Part shown: positions 1 through 8,343 of the stretch, piece by piece | Layout: each line of letters opens with the position of its first letter | How positions within the stretch are numbered: the stretch's first letter is position 1 | Source of the DNA: JAQUVS01 sp964389735 | GTDB lineage: Bacteria > Bacillota_I > Bacilli_A > RF39 > UBA660 | Length of the DNA: 15,689 nucleotides | Assembly: GCA_964389735.1 (NCBI GenBank) | Contig: CAYMEJ010000022.1 | Coordinates: 1-15,689, forward strand | Direction: 5' to 3' | Translations under genes and position numbers: made by a program | The notes under the pieces: generated by a model | The model's database searches: none | What the model saw: only the letters and a program-made list of their open reading frames with translations | Told to the model about the DNA's origin: nothing

Positions 1-1538
1 TCGTAAACAGCTTGCTGGCTGAAGCCAATCTGATGAAACGTCTGGATCACCCTGCTCTGCCGAGAATCGTTGACATCATTGACAATGGATCGACGATCTA
101 TGTCGTCATGGACTATATCGAGGGAGAATCTCTCGACAAAATCTTGCTTGAGTATGGCGCGCAATCCGAGGAACTTGTCATTGAGTGGGGCAAGCAGCTT
201 TGCGATGCGCTCTCCTACCTTCATTCACAGAAGCCTCCGATAATCTATCGTGATATGAAGCCGGCAAACGTCATGCTGAAGCCGGAAGGGAATATCAAAA
301 TCATCGATTTCGGAATCGCCAGAGAATACAAGGAGGAGCGTCTTGCGGACACCACTGTTCTCGGTACGAACGGCTATGCGCCACCTGAACAGTACGGCTC
401 GCGCCAGACCGACGCACGCTCGGATATCTACTCTCTGGGAATGACGATGCATCACCTCATTACCGGCATCGACCCGCGGCCGAAGGATTATATGTATGCG
501 CCGGTCAGGCAATGGAATCCGCAGCTTTCGGAAGGAATCGAAGCGATCATCGATAAATGTGTATCGCCGGCTCCGGAGAACCGGTATCAGTCCTGTACGG
601 ATCTTCTATATGATCTCGAGCATCCGACTCTGATAACAAAAGATTTCAAGAGAAAGCAGAAACGCCGTCTCGGAACATTCATAGCGATGGCAAGCCTGAC
701 CCTGATTTTTCTGGTTTCCGGCTTTACCTTCCGCGTTCTTGCCGTCAATGTAAACAATGATGACTATGAGGCGCTTGTCTCGGTCGTTGAGTCGACATCG
801 TATGAAGAGAAAATCAACAGCTATAAAAAAGCGATTGAGATCTATCCGGGCGACACACGTGCGTATATGCGGATCCTGGACGCATATGAGAGTCAAGGGA
901 AGTTCAGCAGACAGGAGAACGACGAATTCCTGGCTTTATACAACGCGAATAAAGCCGGATTCAATGCTACAAGCTCTCAGGTGGCCGAACTGAATTATAA
1001 GATCGGCATGATGTATTTCAACTACTATACAAACGAGGACGGAACCAGCAGTTTTTCCACCAGAGTTCAGAAGGCATACCCGTTCTTCGCCGAGAACTTC
1101 AATAAGAATCCATTGAAGATTGAGTATCCGCAGCAAACACTGTCCGACTGCTATTACCAGATCTGTTTTTTTTACAAGAAGTATATATTGAGCTCAGCGA
1201 CGGTCGAGGAGGCCTCGAAGGACAGCTACGACGTACTGCTCCGGTCCATCAGCGACACGTTATACAGTGTGGAAAATGCCAGCCCTTACGATAAGCTCTC
1301 GTTCTGTAACAGTGTTTTTGTCCTGCTGTATGACCAACGTGCGAACATGGCATCAGTAAATGTGCAGGAATATTCTGTCCAGAGCTTGATGGATAAAGTA
1401 CACGAAAGCGCGGTTTCCCTTGTCGTTCAGAAGGAACAGTCAAAGAAGCTTCAGCAAGAGATTTCGGAGAATTATAACAGCTTCACGGAATCAATTAAAA
1501 GGTCTTACGAGATGAAGGAGAGGGACAAGAATGGCTGA
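1..1538 (+). CDS. Transmembrane Ser/Thr protein kinase with extracytoplasmic TPR-like domain (5' truncated by window edge)
   Basis: The reading frame is open from base 3, so the true start with the glycine loop and catalytic Lys lies upstream; the visible protein opens near the alpha-C helix. Counting from the TTG at base 12 (not a real start), the kinase signatures are the catalytic loop YRDMKPAN (residues 79-86, Asp81 and Asn86), DFG (99-101), a PPE at the APE position (124-126) and DIYSLG (138-143). The activation segment carries Thr114, Thr115 and Thr119. A basic stretch (213-219) precedes one membrane segment at about 220-245. About 260 further residues follow that are helical and TPR-like (for example YKKAIEIYPGDTRAY) and should lie outside the cell. 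This is the topology of EssB/YukC, the T7SSb pseudokinase, but the catalytic residues are present. It likely autophosphorylates and phosphorylates machine components, which fits the FHA protein downstream. It overlaps the next gene by 8 bp. Kinase identity is firm; the EssB-equivalent role is inference. Confidence 0.9.
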   Translation, partial: VNSLLAEANLMKRLDHPALPRIVDIIDNGSTIYVVMDYIEGESLDKILLEYGAQSEELVIEWGKQLCDALSYLHSQKPPIIYRDMKPANVMLKPEGNIKIIDFGIAREYKEERLADTTVLGTNGYAPPEQYGSRQTDARSDIYSLGMTMHHLITGIDPRPKDYMYAPVRQWNPQLSEGIEAIIDKCVSPAPENRYQSCTDLLYDLEHPTLITKDFKRKQKRRLGTFIAMASLTLIFLVSGFTFRVLAVNVNNDDYEALVSVVESTSYEEKINSYKKAIEIYPGDTRAYMRILDAYESQGKFSRQENDEFLALYNANKAGFNATSSQVAELNYKIGMMYFNYYTNEDGTSSFSTRVQKAYPFFAENFNKNPLKIEYPQQTLSDCYYQICFFYKKYILSSATVEEASKDSYDVLLRSISDTLYSVENASPYDKLSFCNSVFVLLYDQRANMASVNVQEYSVQSLMDKVHESAVSLVVQKEQSKKLQQEISENYNSFTESIKRSYEMKERDKNG

Positions 1539-2201
1539 TACTTTTTTTGTCGTTTCAATCCTCTCGTTTATCCTGTCGGGAATTTTTCTGCTGTTAGCCG
1601 TATTTTTCTGGCTTCGCTTCGATATTCTCGAGGTGATCGGGAATTTATCAGGTAGAACTGCAAGAAAAAATATTGAAAAGCGCCGTGCGAGCAATGAGAA
1701 GAACGGCGCGATGCCGGTTCATTCGGAGAAAAAAACACAAGAAAAAGGCATTTTCTCAAAAAAGCCTGCTAAATCTGTTAAAATGATGACTGTTTCCAAA
1801 ATTGAGCAGACCGAAGACACGCACCCGGAGACNNNNNNNNNNNNNNNNNNNNNNNNNNNNNNNNNNNNNNNNNNNNNNNNNNNNNNNNNNNNNNNNNNNN
1901 NNNNNNNNNNNNNNNNNNNNNNNNNNNNNNNNTTAAAATGATGACTGTTTCCAAAATTGAGCAGACCGAAGACACGCACCCGGAGACCGGACTCTTATCT
2001 GAGAACAAGGCCGGTTTTGAGCGAGAAACACAGACGGATGTTCTGGCAGGGGATGTGACGGGAGAACTCATTGCCGATGAGACATCGCTTCTCGCGCCTT
2101 CCGGCAAAGCCCCTGTACTCCAAGCACAGAGTCTACCGAAGAAACGGCTGACGATGCTTGATGATCTGATCATTGTTCATACGGATGAGGTGATCCGGTG
2201 A
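1531..2201 (+). CDS. Small single-pass membrane protein of the T7SS locus, split by a scaffold gap
   Basis: The ATG overlaps the kinase stop by 8 bp and follows AAGGAGAGGG at 1515-1524. The frame runs into 100 Ns at 1833. The 55 bases before the gap (1778-1832) and after it (1933-1987) are identical. If the two copies are merged, 155 bases disappear and the frame continues to the TGA at 2199-2201, giving 171 aa. Residues about 4-27 form a hydrophobic membrane helix. The following stretch includes FDILEVIGNLSGRTARKNI and is basic, so the C-terminal part is predicted cytosolic. The middle is charged and low in complexity, and the end (about LDDLIIVHTDEVIR) looks structured. I recall the GRTA(R/K)K segment and the terminal IHT/VHT-E-I pattern from uncharacterised clostridial proteins but cannot name a family. 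Its position between a kinase and a surface protein suggests a membrane component or adaptor of the secretion machine. It is about the size of EssA but shows no clear similarity to it. Confidence 0.75.
1778..1832 (+). repeat. 55-bp contig-end duplicate, left copy
   Basis: It is identical base for base to 1933-1987. It starts TTAAAATGATGACTG and ends CCCGGAGAC exactly at the gap edge. A 55-base identity ending at the gap fits the k-mer overlap of a de Bruijn assembler, so this is most likely one locus written twice. A genuine tandem repeat that broke the assembly is the alternative. Confidence 0.9.
1833..1932. other. Scaffold gap of exactly 100 Ns
   Basis: This is a run of 100 undetermined bases inside the small membrane protein gene. 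A round 100 is a conventional placeholder rather than a measured distance. Both flanks carry the same 55-base sequence, so the contigs probably overlap and no sequence is missing. Confidence 0.97.
1933..1987 (+). repeat. 55-bp contig-end duplicate, right copy
   Basis: Second copy of 1778-1832, beginning at the first base after the Ns. The ATG in this copy (1938) is in a different frame from the corresponding ATG in the left copy (1783). The offset is 155 bases, which explains why the gene looks broken in the scaffold as deposited. Confidence 0.9.
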
Positions 2202-2270
2202 GATGTGTTGAAATCCCTTGTAACAAGAAGACTAATAGAAGAAATGAAGAAGATCGCGTGTATGAGAACA

Positions 2271-2279
2271 AAAGGAGAG
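2271..2279 (+). promoter_or_regulatory. Ribosome binding site deciding the surface-protein start
   Basis: AAAGGAGAG lies about 10 bases upstream of the ATG at 2288. It supports that start over the GTG at 2198, which overlaps the preceding stop codon. Confidence 0.75.
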
Positions 2280-2287
2280 AAACAAAA

Positions 2288-5200
2288 ATGGGCAAAGCAA
2301 GAAAATCTGTATGGAATCGCTTGATGGCAACCGTTTTGTCTGCGGTTATGGTATTGGGATTACTTCCTATCTCCTTTTCGGATGTTTTCGCGGCGACAGA
2401 GGAGCACCCCAACGCGGTCACAATAACGGTAAATGATTTATCTGGACCGGTTTATGGGGCAAAGGTGACCTATTCAATTGTTGACGCTCCTGCAATCGGG
2501 GATGTTTCGGATGTGGGTATTGAATATGAATTAGACACAGAGAAAAATGGTTGTGTTGTTGTTTTGCCAAAAGAGGACTATTTGGATCATTTACTTCTTT
2601 ATGCGAAAATAGAGAAGGCAGGCTATGTAACAAAAACAATAGAAACGCCTATCTCCTCAGATCAGGAGGATTTTCCTGTCGAACTTATTTTGCAAACAAC
2701 AGGTATAACGGCTAGTCCCGTTAATGTCGACGCCAATGGAAAACAGCAGAATCTGGTTGAAATCAGTGGCGCGGATACCTATACCGTCACGTATTACATC
2801 AATGATAATGAAATTGGGACTACAACGGCTATGGCCAAAGATCCAGGCGTTTACAAAGTGAAGGTCCACTGTGAGAAAACTGGATATGAGTCGAAGGATT
2901 TTGATGTTACCTCCGTCATCCGCTACTCGGACGGTTTCGATCCGGGAACGCTATACACAGAAAAGAATTATGATGGGAATACTCATGACGTATGTAATAA
3001 GAATAATTTTTATTTTACTGAAAGCAACTTGCAAAATGCGACAGATGGTAAAATATACATGTCTCTGAATAAGAAAAACGCGGCCGGTACTTGGGATACA
3101 ATCCCATCAGAGACCAAAACAGTAGACCCATCAGATAGCAGAACAACAGTATCTCAGGTCAAGGATGCCGGTTCTTATCAACTGGTGATCAGCTTGAAGA
3201 ATGCAGGTCAAGACGTCCTTTATCAGAAATCTTTTGCTATAGAAATCTATCCAGCGTCTCTATCAGAAATCGATTCCAGTATCAGAAGAAGTATATTCTC
3301 AACGTATAGCGGAAGATATGATGGTTTGGCGCACGATGTTGTCACAAACCTTGTTACTTTAAAGAATTCGTATCCTAATTATTCTTTTATGTTCTCCATA
3401 GATGGTGGCAAAACCTGGACAAATGATTGTCAAGTCAAATATTTCAAAGTCGACGCGTATGAATTCAAGGTCAAAGTCGCAACGTCAGACGGCAATTACT
3501 CGACAACTTATACTCTTCAGGCATATGTAAATTTCAAGGGAACGCAGACCATCAATTTTACAAACACAAGCTATATTGACGGCAAAAGCACGACCATCGA
3601 TCTGGAAACAGCAAAGGCGGCCGTTATCGATTTTTCTATCACAGGGGGTAGTACAGATGAAACCGCGACCTATTCGATATCCAGGGTCGCAGGAGAGTTA
3701 AGGTCTATCGATCAAATCGCGTCTATTAACACAGCAGGAGAATTGGAGGTAAAAAATCCCGGAAGCATCATTGTGACAGCCACACAGCCCGGAGATAGCA
3801 ACTGGAATTCCCAATCGATATCCTTCACCTTACATGTACAGACAACGGGCATGGTTGCATTTCAAGATGTGACCGATCCGGAGACGGCTATTGCTTACAC
3901 ACTGGGAACGAACTGGAAGGATCCGGCGAAGGAAAACGTATCTCAATTGAAGGCTACAAGTCCAAACACAAGCGACCACGGGGAAGTCACATACTCGATT
4001 GATCAGACAGATGTTGGACTGACATGTGACAGTTATACAGGCGCTCTTTGGGTTTCGGACCGTGATAAGCTTTATAAAACGTTGAAAACCGGAGCCCTGA
4101 AAGTCAAGGTTACAGCAAATAAAGCAGCTACAGACATTTATACCGAGGCAAGCGCGTATTATTATATTGAGCTCTCGCTTCTTGACGCTCCGACAGAGGC
4201 ATATACTCTGACTGGGACAAACGGAGCGAACGGCTGGTATACATCCGATGTCACCGTGACGCCATCCAGCGAATATAAGATTTCCTTCGGATACTTATCA
4301 TCAACTTTCTATGATAACGTTTTGCTAAATACATCAGGTGTAAATAGTTATGTTGTGTATCTTCGACATACGAATGGCGGAATTACAAAGCCGATTACGA
4401 TTCAAGGAATAAAGATCGACACAAAAGATCCGCAGGATATGCAGATAACACTTTCTGAACCCTACAATCGAAATGAAGACGCTACCAAATACTACTACAA
4501 TGTTCCGCTAATCGTGAAGCTTCAGGCAAAGAATGAGATATCCGGTCTGGTTAAATTTGATTGGACTTATACGGGAGAGGTTACAGAGGCAGGCGCAAAA
4601 CCGGTGAAATTAACCGGGTCAATAACGGAATTTACCGACGAGAATGGTTATACGACAGCAACTGTTACTCTGCCTGCAAGCGGAGAACAGCTTCGAGGCA
4701 CGATCAGCTTTACAGCAACTAAGAATAACGGAAAGAGCTATAAAATCGAGGAAAGCACAACGGTCATATATGATACGACCAAGCCGGATTCGTTGGTATC
4801 CATGAACCAAGAAACACAGACCGTCGATGAGCGTCTCTACTATAACAGGGAGGAGGGCGTAACTTTCACGGTGGCTATGACGGAGGCCAACTTTGAGTCA
4901 AAGGATGTTAATGTCATGCTGTATAAAGACGAGCAGCCGGGGGTAGAAATCCCTGCGGAGAACATTACTTGGACCGACACCGGAATTGACACCTATTCCG
5001 GTGTGTTTTCCGTGTCCGGGGACGGAGACTATCGTGTTGAAATCTCTTATACCGACAGATCCGGTAACGTGATGAAGACTTATATCTCCCCGGATTTTAC
5101 GATCGATCTGATCAAGCCCGAGGTCAGTATTCAATATGATTCTGAGACAAATTCGGCAACCGTTACTGTTATCGAAAACAATTTCAGAAGGGATGATATC

Positions 5201-8200
5201 AACTTCAAAATTGTTTCAACCAATATCTTGGGAGAAGCAGTAAAAACAAATATCGATGCAGGAATTCTACGGACCTGCGAGTGGACGCGTAACGGCGATA
5301 CAAATACGGCCGTAATAACCGGCTTCTCTGATGCGATCTATGCTCTTACGGTCGATTATTACGATCTCGCCATGAATCAAGCCGATACAGCGAGCATCAA
5401 GAACATTATCGTCGACACCAAGGGACCTGTGATCGTTCCGGATAACGGAGTTACCTACTCTGAATCGATCCTTGAAAAGGTCTTACAAACTGTTACTTTT
5501 GGTTTTTACAATCCCTCGGTGACGGTGACCTTTACAGCTACTGACAAAATCTCCGGAGTTGACTATTTTGATTGGGAATATGTTTCCAAGGAACAAAATG
5601 GAGAGGAAGATCTCAAGACCATTGGAGGGAGACTGAAGGCGACAAAGAATCAGGATGTCGGAACAGCATCGATGACTCTCACAGCCGACGAAGCGAAGCA
5701 GTTCTGCGGAAGCATTATTTTTACGGCAACGGATAAGAAGGGCAACCTGAGCAAGAAGTTTGCGGATGACAATCGTGTGATCGTTGTCGACACAATCTCG
5801 CCTACGATGAATGTGGAATATGGTCCTGCCGACCGTTCGGATAACGGTGACCTCTATTACAAAGGATCGGTACCGGTCAAGCTTAGTGTTACTGAGGCCA
5901 ATTTCTACGCGGAGAACATCCGGGTCACGGCTTCCAGAGACGGTGGAAAAGACATAGCGATAACGCCGGTCTGGACGGATGCGTCCACAAAAGAGACTCC
6001 GGATCTTCATATCGGTACCTTCACCCTCGCAGCTCCGGCCGACCAGTCGGCCGACGGCGACTATGTGATCACGATCAGATATGGAGACTACAGCGGAAAT
6101 CAGATGACAGGCGACGTGAACATCGAATCTGGTGTATATACATCTGGTCGAATCACGATCGACACGCTGGCCCCTGTTGTGAATGTCAGCTACTCCAATA
6201 CGAATGCGGTCAATGTCACGAAAGATCCAAAAGGAAATGATCGTTCGTATTTCGCATCCTTACAGACAGCCACGATCTCGGTCAATGAGCATAACTTCAA
6301 GGCTGAGGAGGTTCAGTTCATCGTTGCCGCCGAGGATATTTCCGGCAAGGCTCTGGACCTGAACTCGTACTTGAAAAAAGGTGAATGGGTTTCAGAGGGT
6401 GACTTACATACAATCGTTTTCACCTACCCGGGAGATGCCAACTATACCTTTGATCTTGAATACACAGATACAGCAACGAATGTCATGATTGACCGGCCCG
6501 TTGATTACTTCACTGTAGACAAGACAGTGCCCGAGAACCTCTCGATTGCATACAGCGAGAGTGTTCTGGATACCATTCTTGAGAACATTTCTTTTGGCTT
6601 CTATAATGCAAAAACGACCGTTACCATAACGGCAGATGACTCTGTGTCCGGTGTTTTCGGGATCAACTACAACGGCAATCAGACTTCTCAGAACGTTAAG
6701 TATTCCAACAACAACAAGACGGCGACCACAGAGTTCGAGCTGCCGGGCTCCTCGTCAGACGCTCAGTATGATGGATATGTTGATTTTAATGTACAGGATC
6801 GTTCCGGGAACAAGACCGGAACGAAGGACGAGAAGAGGATTATTGTTGATAGTATTTCTCCGACGGCATCAGTCACTTACACGAAGCCGGCACTCGCAGA
6901 AAATCAGGTATCCTATTTTGACAAGCCGATTCAAGGAGAAATTACGATCAAAGAAGCGAACTTCTACGCGAAGGATGTCTCTGTCAGGGTCTCAAAGGAC
7001 GGAGAGCCTGCGACTGCACTTGAAACCAACTGGTCAAATGCAGACAAGGATACGCACATCGGAACATTTACGCTGTCGGAAGATGGAATCTATGTGGTAT
7101 CCATCTCTTACACGGATAACTCCAAGAACGCGATGACGGATTATACATCTCAGATAATGACCCTTGATACGACGATTGAGAAGCCGGTCATCAAGATCAA
7201 CGGCAAGACAGAAAGTGGCAGAGCGTACCGGGATAACGTGATCCCTGCTATAAGCTGCGAAGATGTGAACTTCAGCAAGTATGAGATTACGCTGACTCGT
7301 ACCAACTTTGGTACAAAGAACGCGGATGTGAAGGATTTGTTCATCAAGAACATGAAAGAAACAGCAACCGGCGCTTCCGGTTCTTTTGATACGTTTGAAG
7401 TGAAGCAAGAGAATGACGGTATTTATAAGATGACGGTTTCCGTTCAGGATAAGGCGGGAAATTCCGCCACAGCTTCAACTGTTTTCACGGTGAACCGTTT
7501 TGGCTCCGTATACGAGTACAGCGATTATTTAGCCTCCCTGGTCGAAAATGGCGGCGCGTATGTCTCGTCGATTACTGAGGATCTGATCATTACGGAATAC
7601 AATCCGGATCAAATTCTGGAGGATTCGCTGCAAATCGAGGTGACTCGTGACGGAAAACCGGTTTCGGATCTCGTCTTCTCATCCTCTGAGGTCAATAACG
7701 AGATCACAGCCAGCGAAGATGGCGGATGGTATCAGTATCAGTACTCGATCGGAAAAGACAATTTCACCCAGGACGGCGTGTACAAGGTATCCGTTTCCAC
7801 CATTGATGCAACCGGCAACACCATGGAAAACAACAAGGCTGCCGGCCAGGCTATCATTTTCTATGTGGATAACGCGGCGCCGGAGATCACGAGCGTTCTG
7901 GGTCTCGAAAATGAGATCATCGACGCCACCAAACAGGATGTCCGGTATACTGTCTACGATACGATCGGCTTAAAGTCCGTTCAGGTCTTCATTAATGGAG
8001 CGGCGAACGGTAGTCCCGTGACGGACTTCTCGGGCGACATCAATAATTACACGGGAAGCTTTACTATGACGGAAAGAGGCGAGAAACAAGCTGTCCGAAT
8101 CGTTGTTGAGGACCTGGCCGGAAATATCACGGATACAGACGCTTCGACATTCAAGAGCGCATTTTCCTTCCGGAAATATGTCACGATATCGACGAACTTC

Positions 8201-8323
8201 TTTGTCCGCTGGTACGCCAACAGTCCTCTGTTCTGGGGCTCGATGGTTGGAATTGTCGCCTTAACCGGAGCACTTGTCGCACTCGTTGTAAGCAGAAGAC
8301 GCAGACCGCGTCGGAAGCATTGA
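2288..8323 (+). CDS. Giant secreted, membrane-anchored Ig-like repeat surface protein (2011 aa)
   Basis: I start it at the ATG at 2288, which follows AAAGGAGAG (2271-2279) at good spacing and begins a textbook signal peptide: basic MGKARKSVWNR, a hydrophobic core at about 12-30, and VFA|A cleavage near residue 35. An in-frame GTG at 2198 would add 30 polar residues ahead of the signal and has no comparable binding site. The mature N-terminal third holds a carboxypeptidase-regulatory-like module, MBG-like segments (YDGNTHD, YDGLAHD) and a Big_2-like segment (about 3540-3840). From about 4412 to 8160 there are Ig-like modules of about 100-125 aa, joined by an I-D-T-x-x-P type linker and containing an E-A-N-F motif and S-G-N turns. 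The C-terminus has one membrane helix (about 1981-2001) and the tail SRRRRPRRKH. There is no LPxTG motif, so it is membrane-anchored rather than sortase-linked. It probably projects through the wall as an adhesin or scaffold linked to the secretion system. The first 2 kb is AT-richer than the rest. Confidence 0.9.
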   Translation: MGKARKSVWNRLMATVLSAVMVLGLLPISFSDVFAATEEHPNAVTITVNDLSGPVYGAKVTYSIVDAPAIGDVSDVGIEYELDTEKNGCVVVLPKEDYLDHLLLYAKIEKAGYVTKTIETPISSDQEDFPVELILQTTGITASPVNVDANGKQQNLVEISGADTYTVTYYINDNEIGTTTAMAKDPGVYKVKVHCEKTGYESKDFDVTSVIRYSDGFDPGTLYTEKNYDGNTHDVCNKNNFYFTESNLQNATDGKIYMSLNKKNAAGTWDTIPSETKTVDPSDSRTTVSQVKDAGSYQLVISLKNAGQDVLYQKSFAIEIYPASLSEIDSSIRRSIFSTYSGRYDGLAHDVVTNLVTLKNSYPNYSFMFSIDGGKTWTNDCQVKYFKVDAYEFKVKVATSDGNYSTTYTLQAYVNFKGTQTINFTNTSYIDGKSTTIDLETAKAAVIDFSITGGSTDETATYSISRVAGELRSIDQIASINTAGELEVKNPGSIIVTATQPGDSNWNSQSISFTLHVQTTGMVAFQDVTDPETAIAYTLGTNWKDPAKENVSQLKATSPNTSDHGEVTYSIDQTDVGLTCDSYTGALWVSDRDKLYKTLKTGALKVKVTANKAATDIYTEASAYYYIELSLLDAPTEAYTLTGTNGANGWYTSDVTVTPSSEYKISFGYLSSTFYDNVLLNTSGVNSYVVYLRHTNGGITKPITIQGIKIDTKDPQDMQITLSEPYNRNEDATKYYYNVPLIVKLQAKNEISGLVKFDWTYTGEVTEAGAKPVKLTGSITEFTDENGYTTATVTLPASGEQLRGTISFTATKNNGKSYKIEESTTVIYDTTKPDSLVSMNQETQTVDERLYYNREEGVTFTVAMTEANFESKDVNVMLYKDEQPGVEIPAENITWTDTGIDTYSGVFSVSGDGDYRVEISYTDRSGNVMKTYISPDFTIDLIKPEVSIQYDSETNSATVTVIENNFRRDDINFKIVSTNILGEAVKTNIDAGILRTCEWTRNGDTNTAVITGFSDAIYALTVDYYDLAMNQADTASIKNIIVDTKGPVIVPDNGVTYSESILEKVLQTVTFGFYNPSVTVTFTATDKISGVDYFDWEYVSKEQNGEEDLKTIGGRLKATKNQDVGTASMTLTADEAKQFCGSIIFTATDKKGNLSKKFADDNRVIVVDTISPTMNVEYGPADRSDNGDLYYKGSVPVKLSVTEANFYAENIRVTASRDGGKDIAITPVWTDASTKETPDLHIGTFTLAAPADQSADGDYVITIRYGDYSGNQMTGDVNIESGVYTSGRITIDTLAPVVNVSYSNTNAVNVTKDPKGNDRSYFASLQTATISVNEHNFKAEEVQFIVAAEDISGKALDLNSYLKKGEWVSEGDLHTIVFTYPGDANYTFDLEYTDTATNVMIDRPVDYFTVDKTVPENLSIAYSESVLDTILENISFGFYNAKTTVTITADDSVSGVFGINYNGNQTSQNVKYSNNNKTATTEFELPGSSSDAQYDGYVDFNVQDRSGNKTGTKDEKRIIVDSISPTASVTYTKPALAENQVSYFDKPIQGEITIKEANFYAKDVSVRVSKDGEPATALETNWSNADKDTHIGTFTLSEDGIYVVSISYTDNSKNAMTDYTSQIMTLDTTIEKPVIKINGKTESGRAYRDNVIPAISCEDVNFSKYEITLTRTNFGTKNADVKDLFIKNMKETATGASGSFDTFEVKQENDGIYKMTVSVQDKAGNSATASTVFTVNRFGSVYEYSDYLASLVENGGAYVSSITEDLIITEYNPDQILEDSLQIEVTRDGKPVSDLVFSSSEVNNEITASEDGGWYQYQYSIGKDNFTQDGVYKVSVSTIDATGNTMENNKAAGQAIIFYVDNAAPEITSVLGLENEIIDATKQDVRYTVYDTIGLKSVQVFINGAANGSPVTDFSGDINNYTGSFTMTERGEKQAVRIVVEDLAGNITDTDASTFKSAFSFRKYVTISTNFFVRWYANSPLFWGSMVGIVALTGALVALVVSRRRRPRRKH
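4412..7499 (+). repeat. Three-fold higher-order repeat of Ig-like modules (B-A-A')
   Basis: Within the surface protein, module junctions with an I-D-T/S-x-x-P or similar linker fall near 4412, 4770, 5104, 5413, 5793, 6160, 6519, 6850 and 7168. By content they alternate in sets of three. Type B has an F-G-F-Y-N or Y-Y-Y-N strand followed by K/D-x-I/V-S-G (near 4495, 5503 and 6595). Type A has T/K-E-A-N-F plus S-G/K-N turns (near 4885, 5890 and 6950). Type A' has a variant such as IENNF, NEHNF or EDVNF (near 5170, 6284 and 7260). The set therefore occurs three times with a period of about 1.0-1.1 kb. The copies are diverged at the DNA level, so the duplication is old. Confidence 0.75.
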
Positions 8324-8343
8324 TGCCGCAGAAAGGAAACGAC

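Noticed and set aside
2208..2236. Promoter-like TTGAAA-17-ACTAAT upstream of the surface protein
   Set aside because: The -10 matches only four of six positions and the genes are tightly packed; the evidence is too weak to list as a promoter.
2198..2287. GTG start 30 codons upstream for the surface protein
   Set aside because: It would put a long polar stretch ahead of a clear signal peptide, overlaps the upstream stop codon and lacks a ribosome binding site as good as the one at 2271-2279.
5483..6010. Antisense open frame (175 codons) opposite the Ig protein
   Set aside because: It is rich in Arg, Cys and His as expected of a reverse shadow of Ig-module codons, and it has no supporting signals.
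8150..8323. LPxTG-type sortase signal at the end of the surface protein
   Set aside because: A hydrophobic helix and basic tail are present, but no LPxTG-like pentapeptide precedes them, so it is read as a plain membrane anchor.
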